Part shown: piece by piece, positions 24,774 to 31,089 of the stretch
Layout of the letters: every line of letters starts with the position of its first letter
Position numbering within the stretch: position 1 is the stretch's first letter
Origin: Chitinophagaceae bacterium
GTDB taxonomy: Bacteria; Bacteroidota; Bacteroidia; Chitinophagales; Chitinophagaceae
Direction of reading: 5' to 3'
Length of the DNA: 58,373 bases
NCBI GenBank assembly: GCA_947455605.1
Contig: CANGOX010000011.1
Coordinates: 1-58,373 of the forward strand
Position numbers and translations under genes: made by a program
The notes under the pieces: model-generated
The model's input: the letters and a program-made list of their open reading frames with translations, nothing else
What the model was told of the DNA's origin: nothing
Databases searched by the model: none

Positions 24774-25439
24774 ATGAAAAACGCATCCTCATTAGGAACA
24801 TGGCTTGTACTGCTGCTCATCATCATTCCGCTGATCTATCTGGGTGGCATTTATAACAGTCTGCCCGAAACGATCCCCCTGCATTTTGATATCAATGGCA
24901 AAGCAGATGGTTTTGGCAGTAAGAGCAAACTCTGGTTTGTGGTTATCTTAATGACCGTGGTTTCTGCAGGCACCTACCTCCTAATCACCAATCTACCTAA
25001 AATAGATCCTAAGAAAACAGCCGGGCAATCGCCTGAATTGTATCATAAGATCGCCATCGTATTGGTTGTGTTTTTGTGTGCACTTAATATTGTGATCATC
25101 TATTCAAGTGTAAGCGGATCTTTTAAAATGAGTAAACTGTTGATACCCTTATTGGGACTGATGATCACGCTGCTTGGAAATTACATGCACAGCATCAAAC
25201 CCAATTATTTTGTAGGCTTCAGAACCCCATGGACGCTTGAGAATGAAGATAACTGGCGCAAAACACACCAACTGGTGGGGAAACTCTGGGTGCCCGGAGG
25301 AATCCTGATCACGATCCTTACTTTGCTTTTGCCTGCCAAAGCAGGATTCATTGTTTTTCTATCCATCATGGGTGTTATCACCATCATTCCGGGTATCTAT
25401 TCTTACCTGTATTTTAAAAAAAATCAGTCAGCCAAATAA
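24774..25439 (+). CDS. SdpI-family membrane protein (DUF1648)
   Basis: A 221-residue protein with six predicted membrane helices. The N-terminal DUF1648 portion, YNSLPETIPLHFDINGKADGFG, and the later YFVGFRTPWTLENEDNWRKTHQLVGKL-type segment (R-TPWTL...N..W..TH) identify SdpI. In Bacillus SdpI gives immunity to the SDP toxin and holds SdpR at the membrane. No SDP-like toxin gene lies nearby, so the inducer here is unknown. Co-transcribed with the regulator upstream; the hydrolase gene starts 1 base after its stop. Confidence 0.88.
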   Translation: MKNASSLGTWLVLLLIIIPLIYLGGIYNSLPETIPLHFDINGKADGFGSKSKLWFVVILMTVVSAGTYLLITNLPKIDPKKTAGQSPELYHKIAIVLVVFLCALNIVIIYSSVSGSFKMSKLLIPLLGLMITLLGNYMHSIKPNYFVGFRTPWTLENEDNWRKTHQLVGKLWVPGGILITILTLLLPAKAGFIVFLSIMGVITIIPGIYSYLYFKKNQSAK

Positions 25440-25440
25440 T

Positions 25441-26601
25441 ATGAAACAATCCCTACTGGTCATTTTTGCCACCATCCTTTCTGCAACTACTTTCTCTCAG
25501 GATACAAAAACACAGGCGCAACAGGCTTCAGCACCGAAAGAAAAAGTGAGGCCGCAAACACCTAAACCTCCTTACCATTATGATATTGAAGAAGTAGAAT
25601 ATGATAATGCGGATAAGACCGTGCATTATGGAGCTACACTTACCAAACCACGAGGTGTTAAGAGCTTCCCTACTGTGATCATTATTACAGGAAGCGGTGC
25701 ACAAGACAGAGATGGAACCATTTTGGGTCATAAACTCTATTGGGTATTGGCAGATTATTTAACCAACCATGGTATTGCAGTATTACGTGTAGATGACAGA
25801 GGCAAGGGAAAGAGTACCCTAGGCAATGACCCCAAAGAATTAACCTCACAGGTGTTTTCTACTGATGTGGAAACCAGTTTCAATTATCTTTTATCAAGGA
25901 CAGATCTGGATAAAAAGAAGATTGGGCTGATCGGTCATAGCGAGGGTGGTATCATTGCACCCATGGTTGCTGCCAGAAGAAAAGATATTGCTTTTCTTGT
26001 TCTATGGGGTGCTGCCTCAGTTGGCGGATCAGAGATCAATACCCAACAAAATGTGTATGCCCTTAAAAAAGCAAAGATCGATTCTGTAGCAGTTGAGGCT
26101 TTTGCGCAATTGCACAAGAAGATATTATCTCAGTTTACCACAACAAGTAAAGAAGAACTCGATAATAAGGTAACCTCCATTTTTACTGAATGGAAAGCCA
26201 ATCAATCCAAAGAAACCTTAACCAGACTCTATGTGGCAGAAAGCGGTATTGTAGGACAGGAGGTTCATAAAATGTATCATTCTCTCTACGATCTCAACTG
26301 GATGCGGTATTTCATCTGCTATGACCCCGCAACCGATCTTCGTAAAGTAACCTGTCCGGTTTTGGCTATCAACGGCATGAAAGATACCCAGGTAGATGCC
26401 ACTTCCAATCTTGCCGTGATTAAAACATCATTAACACAAGCCGGTAATAAACACTTTCAGATAAAAGCCCTGCCTTCCTTAAATCATTTATTACAAACCG
26501 CCGATACCGGAGATGCCGGCGAATATGAAAAAATAGATGAAACGATAGCACCTGCAGCCATGGAGCTGATTGCGAAGTGGATAATGGATGCTAAATACTA
26601 G
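25441..26601 (+). CDS. Exported alpha/beta hydrolase
   Basis: A 386-residue hydrolase with a signal peptide (to about FSQ, residue 20). The nucleophile elbow is GHSEGG (Ser167), the oxyanion region ITGSGAQDRDG (82-92), Asp lies in NGMKDTQVD and the His in SLNHLL near the end, so the triad is complete. The TGSGAQDRDG signature marks a Bacteroidota group of secreted serine esterases/acyl hydrolases. It starts one base after the SdpI stop, so it may belong to the SdpR-controlled unit, perhaps as a cell-envelope stress enzyme (inference). Confidence 0.85.
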   Translation: MKQSLLVIFATILSATTFSQDTKTQAQQASAPKEKVRPQTPKPPYHYDIEEVEYDNADKTVHYGATLTKPRGVKSFPTVIIITGSGAQDRDGTILGHKLYWVLADYLTNHGIAVLRVDDRGKGKSTLGNDPKELTSQVFSTDVETSFNYLLSRTDLDKKKIGLIGHSEGGIIAPMVAARRKDIAFLVLWGAASVGGSEINTQQNVYALKKAKIDSVAVEAFAQLHKKILSQFTTTSKEELDNKVTSIFTEWKANQSKETLTRLYVAESGIVGQEVHKMYHSLYDLNWMRYFICYDPATDLRKVTCPVLAINGMKDTQVDATSNLAVIKTSLTQAGNKHFQIKALPSLNHLLQTADTGDAGEYEKIDETIAPAAMELIAKWIMDAKY

Positions 26602-26628
26602 CATCCATTATCCAGTATCTTTACTGCT

Positions 26629-27222
26629 ATGAACTACCTCGCCCACGCGTATCTCTCTTTCAATCATCCGGATATACTGTTGGGTAATATGATCAGTGAT
26701 TTTGTGAAAGGGAAAAAACAGTTCGATTATCCTGCCGCTATACAAAAGGGGATTCGTTTACACAGAGCCATTGATCATTTCACAGACGAGCATCCCGCTA
26801 CCCGTGAAGCCAAACAATATTTCAGGCCGGCAGTTGGACTGTATGCCGGGGCTTTTGTAGATATTGTATATGATCACTTTTTGGCATTGGACAGCAATGA
26901 GTTAACTGAGGATGAGTGGAAAAGTTTTGCCATGGTTACTTACCAACAATTATCAGATCAGCCTGAATGGCTGCCTGAAAAATTTGCCAGGATGCTTCCC
27001 TATATGTCATCCCAGAACTGGTTATACAATTACCGCTTTACCTGGGGTATGGAGAACAGTTTTGGCGGATTGGTGAGAAGAGCTGCATATCTGACGGATT
27101 CCTCACAGGCTTTTTCACTCTTCACCACACATTATGCTGAACTGAAACAGCAATACGAGGTCTTTTTCCCCCAATTGAAGGCATTTGCTTCATCACAATT
27201 CGACCTATTGATAAGTCAATAG
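26629..27222 (+). CDS. acpH: Acyl carrier protein phosphodiesterase (DUF479)
   Basis: A 197-residue HD-like fold protein matching AcpH, which removes 4'-phosphopantetheine from holo-ACP. The diagnostic N-terminus MNYLAHAYLSFNHPDILLGNMISDFVKG (partial: NYLAHA, GNMISDFVKG), RLHRAIDHFTDEHP (about 44-57; the HxxxD/H residues bind the metal) and VDIVYDHFLA are all present. The pathway is CoA/ACP turnover in fatty-acid synthesis. It is the third gene downstream in a row of same-strand genes with short gaps (27 bases). Confidence 0.9.
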   Translation: MNYLAHAYLSFNHPDILLGNMISDFVKGKKQFDYPAAIQKGIRLHRAIDHFTDEHPATREAKQYFRPAVGLYAGAFVDIVYDHFLALDSNELTEDEWKSFAMVTYQQLSDQPEWLPEKFARMLPYMSSQNWLYNYRFTWGMENSFGGLVRRAAYLTDSSQAFSLFTTHYAELKQQYEVFFPQLKAFASSQFDLLISQ

Positions 27223-27226
27223 CATT

Positions 27227-27234
27227 TATCTTTG
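27227..27234 (+). promoter_or_regulatory. -7 box TATCTTTG
   Basis: TATCTTTG fits TAnnTTTG and lies 16 bases before ATG 27251, in a 28-base spacer after acpH. A TTG at 27208-27210 is 16 bases upstream, closer than the usual 19. Confidence 0.4.
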
Positions 27235-27250
27235 GCAAAACCATTTTTGC

Positions 27251-27817
27251 ATGAAGTATCTCCTGAGTCTTCTGATCATTGTATCTGCCCTTACTGCGCA
27301 GGCACAACAAAAACCAACTGAACTGGATAAATCACCAATGGATATGAGCTATTGGCCCAATAATTACCCTCTCTTAAAAATGAATGGCAAAGCAGCAGCT
27401 TTACCGGTTGCCAGGGTGATTTACGGCAGGCCCCTCAAAAACGGACGTGCCATCTTTGGTGCCATTCTCAAATACAATGAGCTGTGGCGCTTAGGTGCCA
27501 ATGAAGCTACCGAGATCGAGTTCTTTGCCAACGTTAAAATCGCGGGTAAAGCAGTTGCTAAAGGGCGTTACACTTTGTATTGTATTCCTTCCGAAAACAA
27601 ATGGACCATCATTCTCAACAGAGAAAATTATTCATGGGGGGCATATACCTACGACAGTAAGAAAGATGTGCTGCGTGCAGATATTGACGTAGATAAGAAC
27701 AACGATTCTACAGAAGCGTTTACCCTTTACTTTGATGAAACAAAGAATGGTGCCAACCTGATCATGCTTTGGGACGATCTGAAAGCTGTTTTACCTATCA
27801 CCCTTGCTGTTAAATAA
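27251..27817 (+). CDS. DUF2911 domain protein, exported
   Basis: A 188-residue protein with a signal peptide (to about AQA, residue 18) and the DUF2911 core: VIYGRPLKNGRAIFG (about 56-70), LWRLGANEATEIEF, GRYTLYCIP and WTIILN. The family is common in Bacteroidota and its role is unknown. The YGRP..KGR..FG and W.LG.NE.T motifs are complete and nothing is truncated. It probably sits in the periplasm. It may be expressed alone from the TATCTTTG box just upstream. Confidence 0.88.
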   Translation: MKYLLSLLIIVSALTAQAQQKPTELDKSPMDMSYWPNNYPLLKMNGKAAALPVARVIYGRPLKNGRAIFGAILKYNELWRLGANEATEIEFFANVKIAGKAVAKGRYTLYCIPSENKWTIILNRENYSWGAYTYDSKKDVLRADIDVDKNNDSTEAFTLYFDETKNGANLIMLWDDLKAVLPITLAVK

Positions 27818-27843
27818 GTTCTACCATCTCTTAAATATTTTTT

Positions 27844-28983
27844 ATGAAACTTGCTACCAAATATATCCATGCCGGCACAGAACCGGATCCTTCTACCGGT
27901 GCCATCATGACACCTATCTATCAAACCTCAACCTATGTGCAGGAAGCACCGGGTGTAAACAAAGGGTATGAATATGCCCGTAGCCAGAACCCCACCCGAA
28001 AAGCACTGGAAGATGCCTATGCACAAATTGAGAACGGACAGTTTGGTCTGGCTTTTGGAAGTGGTGTGGCAGCAACTGATGCAGTGATCAAATTATTATC
28101 ACCCGGTGATGAAGTGATCGCAGCCAATGATATGTACGGTGGCACGTATCGTCTGTTTACCAAAATATTTGCCAAGTACGGTATCAAGTTTATTTATGTA
28201 GATACAACCGATCCGACCAACATTCAGAAAGCGATCACCGCAAACACAAAACTCATCTGGATAGAAACACCTACCAATCCTTTGATGAATATTACGGATA
28301 TCGCTGCAGTATCGGTGATAGCCAAAGCTGCCAAAGCACTGCTTTGTGTAGACAATACGTTTGCTTCTCCTTACTTACAGAATCCTTTAGATGATGGGGC
28401 TGATATTGTGATGCATTCGGCCACCAAATACCTGGGCGGACATAGTGATGTAATACAGGGTTGCCTGGTTATGAATGATCCTGCGCTTCGTGAACAGTTA
28501 TATTTCATCCAGAAAAGCTGCGGTGCCGTTCCCGGGCCCATGGATTGCTTCTTAGTATTACGGGGTATCAAAACCCTGCACCTGCGTATGCAGCGTCATT
28601 GTGAGAATGGTGAGAAGGTTGCTCATTTTCTGCGTAACCATCCTAAAGTGGGTAAAGTGTATTGGTGCGGTTTTGAAGACCATCATAATTATGCAGTTGC
28701 CAAAAAACAAATGCGTGGTTTTGGCGGTATGATGAGCTTTGTATTGAAAGATGATAGTATTGATAATGCCAAACGCGTACTGTCTTCCACCAAAATATTT
28801 GCACTGGCCGAAAGCCTGGGCGGTGTGGAATCACTGATCAATCACCCTGCATCAATGACACATGCTTCTATCCCAAGAGAAGAAAGGATCAAGAATGGTT
28901 TGAGCGATAGCCTGATCCGTTTAAGCGTGGGCGTAGAAGATGCGGATGATCTGATCGAAGATCTGAACAAAGCCATCGGTTAA
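27844..28983 (+). CDS. Cystathionine gamma-synthase/lyase-type PLP enzyme
   Basis: A 379-residue Cys/Met-metabolism PLP enzyme. Evident are YEYARSQNPTRKALE (42-56; Tyr and Arg of the neighbouring subunit bind PLP phosphate), MYGGTYRLF, the PLP-Asp in LLCVDNTF (170) and the Schiff-base Lys195 in HSATKYLGGH. The family includes cystathionine gamma-synthase (MetB), gamma-lyase and O-acetylhomoserine sulfhydrylase; the length and the SVGVEDADDLIEDL tail fit MetB or gamma-lyase, which sequence alone cannot separate. A hairpin with a T-run follows the stop. Confidence 0.9.
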   Translation: MKLATKYIHAGTEPDPSTGAIMTPIYQTSTYVQEAPGVNKGYEYARSQNPTRKALEDAYAQIENGQFGLAFGSGVAATDAVIKLLSPGDEVIAANDMYGGTYRLFTKIFAKYGIKFIYVDTTDPTNIQKAITANTKLIWIETPTNPLMNITDIAAVSVIAKAAKALLCVDNTFASPYLQNPLDDGADIVMHSATKYLGGHSDVIQGCLVMNDPALREQLYFIQKSCGAVPGPMDCFLVLRGIKTLHLRMQRHCENGEKVAHFLRNHPKVGKVYWCGFEDHHNYAVAKKQMRGFGGMMSFVLKDDSIDNAKRVLSSTKIFALAESLGGVESLINHPASMTHASIPREERIKNGLSDSLIRLSVGVEDADDLIEDLNKAIG

Positions 28984-28998
28984 GCATCAGCTATTTGT

Positions 28999-29067
28999 TT
29001 GCCACAGATGATACAGGCAGACACAGAAAGATCTGTGCTGATCTGTGCCATCTGTGGCAATTTTTTT
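28999..29067 (+). terminator. Word palindrome acting as a likely terminator (TTGCCACAGATG)
   Basis: Perfect 12-bp arms 28999-29010 and 29049-29060 (with CACAGA/TCTGTG words between) are followed by seven T (29061-29067). It therefore looks like an intrinsic terminator for the PLP gene that ends at 28983, built from an intergenic repeat. Confidence 0.7.
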
Positions 29068-29082
29068 CATCTCCATTAAACT

Positions 29083-29928
29083 ATGAAGTTAAAAGCAAAC
29101 AAACCTCTCAAGGAATTCTTCGATGAAAAAGTGAACCAATACAACCGTGTCTCTTTTATCAAAGACGATCCTGTTTGTATACCCCATCTCTTTACTCAAA
29201 AAGCCGATATAGAAATTGCCGGACTGTTTGCCGCAGTATTTGCCTGGGGTAACCGAACCACCATTATTCAGAAATCGAAAGAATTGATGCAGTTAATGGA
29301 CAATACTCCGCACGATTTCTGCCTCAATCATTCCGATAAAGATCTGCAAAACCTTATCCATTTCAAACACCGAACATTCAATACCACCGATCTTTTATAC
29401 TTTATCGAATTTTTACAATATCACTACGCAAATCATAAAAGTTTAGAAGATGCCTTCGTAAGAGGCTCAACAAAAAAGGCAAAAGAAATTTCCCCTTCTC
29501 GGGCAGGAGAGTACAATGCGCAAGCCGAAGGCATAACCATTCGGGGTGGTGTTGAGCTTGCACTCACCAATTTTCACAACTATTTCTTCTCTCTCGAGCA
29601 CGTACCACACCGTACCAAAAAACATATTGCTACTCCTTATAAAGGATCAACCTGCAAACGGTTAAATATGTACCTGAGATGGATGGTGCGAAAAGACAAA
29701 CATGGAGTTGACTTCGGCATCTGGAAAAAAATACAGCCATCTGAATTGATCTGCCCGATAGATCTGCATGTGGCAAGGGTTGCCAAACGTTTTGGCTTAC
29801 TGGATAGAAAACAGGTAGACTGGCAGGCTGCTGTGGAACTAACGGATTATTTACGCACACTCGATCCGCTGGATCCGGTTAAGTATGATTTTGCTTTGTT
29901 TGGGTTGGGTGTGATCGAAAAATATTAG
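29083..29928 (+). CDS. TIGR02757 family protein
   Basis: A 281-residue conserved Bacteroidota protein of unknown function (TIGR02757). Key segments are FAWGNRTTIIQKSKELM, DLLYFIEFLQYHY, RTKKHIATPYKGSTCKRLNMYLRWMVRKD and ICPIDLHVARVAKRFGLL, a layout distantly like DNA-repair helix-hairpin-helix proteins. Residues about 128-150 (KEISPSRAGEYNAQAEG) look like an insertion compared with the usual spacing between the FVRG and FHNYFFS blocks. It is convergent with the XRE gene and its stop overlaps that gene's end by four bases. Confidence 0.85.
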   Translation: MKLKANKPLKEFFDEKVNQYNRVSFIKDDPVCIPHLFTQKADIEIAGLFAAVFAWGNRTTIIQKSKELMQLMDNTPHDFCLNHSDKDLQNLIHFKHRTFNTTDLLYFIEFLQYHYANHKSLEDAFVRGSTKKAKEISPSRAGEYNAQAEGITIRGGVELALTNFHNYFFSLEHVPHRTKKHIATPYKGSTCKRLNMYLRWMVRKDKHGVDFGIWKKIQPSELICPIDLHVARVAKRFGLLDRKQVDWQAAVELTDYLRTLDPLDPVKYDFALFGLGVIEKY

Positions 29929-30125
29929 TCGCCCTCTTCCAGTTGAAACAATTCTTCAACGCTTACTCCAAATACCGCTGCCATTTTTAAAGCCAATGCC
30001 GTAGAAGGAATATATTTTCCGGATTCCATGGTATTGATGGTCTGTCGGCTCACGCTGATCTTCTTAGCCAGTTCATCCTGAGTAAGATTATGTATCGCTC
30101 TTTGAATTTTGATCTTGTTCTTCAT
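29925..30125 (-). CDS. XRE-family helix-turn-helix regulator (YgzD/YozG-like)
   Basis: A 66-residue single-domain cro/C1-type repressor: NLTQDELAKKISVSRQTINTMESGKYIPSTALALKMAAVFGVSVEELF, of which the recognition helix is VSRQTINTMESG. The start overlaps the stop of the membrane-protein gene by four bases (ATGA), so the two are co-expressed. The family often pairs with a small integral membrane protein and autoregulates. A palindrome within the shared promoter (30599-30616) is the likely operator. The 3' end overlaps the convergent TIGR02757 gene by four bases. Confidence 0.88.
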   Translation of the reverse strand: MKNKIKIQRAIHNLTQDELAKKISVSRQTINTMESGKYIPSTALALKMAAVFGVSVEELFQLEEGD

Positions 30126-30565
30126 GCGTTGCTCTTATTATATTGATACAATACAAACCGGAAACGGGCAATGAAAATAAACAATACCGTAAACAGGTTG
30201 ATGGTCATTACCGTAAAGAATAATCCTCCATAACAAAACAGTACGGCCAATATTAATACAAGATAGTTCGCATACACTGCCCATTGCAATGCTTCCAGGC
30301 GAAAGAACTGGATAGCTTCGTCTTCAATTTTTTCTTTGGAGAATGCAATCAATACTAAACTGAGGATTAGCCCGATCGTGATCAACTCATCTGTAAAATT
30401 CTGGTTCGTAAAAAGATCGATGCCTGCTTTATGTTTATCGTGAAATGCCAACCAGGAGATCGTATAATCCCATCCCATATAAGCAACACCTAATGCCAGA
30501 AAAGGGACCAGTAACAGATAGCCAATTGCTCGGCAACCATGCGGTAATAAGAGTCGTTTTTTCAT
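30122..30565 (-). CDS. Small polytopic membrane protein, partner of the XRE regulator
   Basis: A 147-residue protein with four predicted membrane helices (about 14-33, 55-75, 88-110 and 115-138) and a basic N-terminus (MKKRLLLPHG). It matches the general type of uncharacterised membrane proteins encoded with an XRE repressor in Bacteroidota and Firmicutes. I use ATG 30565; a longer frame to 30586 would add seven residues lying over the leader. The gene has a good -33/-7 promoter upstream. Function unknown. Confidence 0.65.
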   Translation of the reverse strand: MKKRLLLPHGCRAIGYLLLVPFLALGVAYMGWDYTISWLAFHDKHKAGIDLFTNQNFTDELITIGLILSLVLIAFSKEKIEDEAIQFFRLEALQWAVYANYLVLILAVLFCYGGLFFTVMTINLFTVLFIFIARFRFVLYQYNKSNA

Positions 30566-30588
30566 AAAATGCGTTTTAAATAACAAGA

Positions 30589-30620
30589 CAAACGTAAAAC
30601 AAAATATTCATTTTGTCAAG
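30589..30620 (-). promoter_or_regulatory. Promoter with embedded palindrome for the membrane protein-XRE operon
   Basis: Read on the minus strand, a TTG (30617-30619) is followed after 20 bases by TACGTTTG (30589-30596), close to the Bacteroidota TTTG-N19-TAnnTTTG pattern. Between them lies a perfect 7-bp inverted repeat ACAAAAT / ATTTTGT (30599-30605, 30610-30616), just where a repressor would block polymerase. Confidence 0.6.
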
Positions 30621-30687
30621 TTTATTTTACATTTTGTATAATAATTTTAACATTTAGTGGTTACCGGCTTAACTGTACCTTTAAGGT

Positions 30688-30963
30688 ATGTTAAACGAAA
30701 TGCAACCCTGGGAGAACCCTTCCGTGGAGGAATTATCAGCCTGGGTAAATGATAGGATCCTGCACGATTTCAATGGTTTACTGAGCCTTTTATACCGGCT
30801 GGATATCAATGAAGACAAACTCAGAAAAATGCTCGAAGACATCCCCAATGAAGATGCCGGAAAGATCATTGCGGCATTGATCATTGAAAGACAATTGCAG
30901 AAAAAGAAATCAAAAGAGCTATTTAAGCAGGAAGGAGAAATTCCGGAGGAAGATAGGTGGTAA
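30688..30963 (+). CDS. Conserved small hypothetical protein
   Basis: A 91-residue acidic soluble protein with mostly helical composition (SVEELSAWVNDRILHDFNGLLSLLYRLDINEDKLRKML; KIIAALIIERQLQKKKS). The pattern is familiar to me from unnamed Bacteroidota proteins; I cannot assign a function. An alternative start is Met5 (30700). It is divergent from the membrane-protein/XRE operon, so the palindrome there may also affect it. The stop is followed at once by CTCTGCGG repeat words. Confidence 0.6.
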   Translation: MLNEMQPWENPSVEELSAWVNDRILHDFNGLLSLLYRLDINEDKLRKMLEDIPNEDAGKIIAALIIERQLQKKKSKELFKQEGEIPEEDRW

Positions 30964-30992
30964 CTCTGCGGCTACCTCATGTCACTCCCCAC

Positions 30993-31088
30993 CTCTGCGG
31001 TGAAAGCAGGTTTCACATGGATACTAATTACTCATATTTTCATCTCTTTTCACCGCAGAGCCGCAGAGAAGCAGAGTTTTCGCAGAGA
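30993..31088. repeat. Word palindrome (CTCTGCGGTGAAA)
   Basis: Perfect 13-bp arms 30993-31005 and 31048-31060, continued by more GCAGAG words (31061-31088). The right side ends two bases before the stop codon of the GH9 gene. Convergent spacer. Confidence 0.8.
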
Positions 31089-31089
31089 A

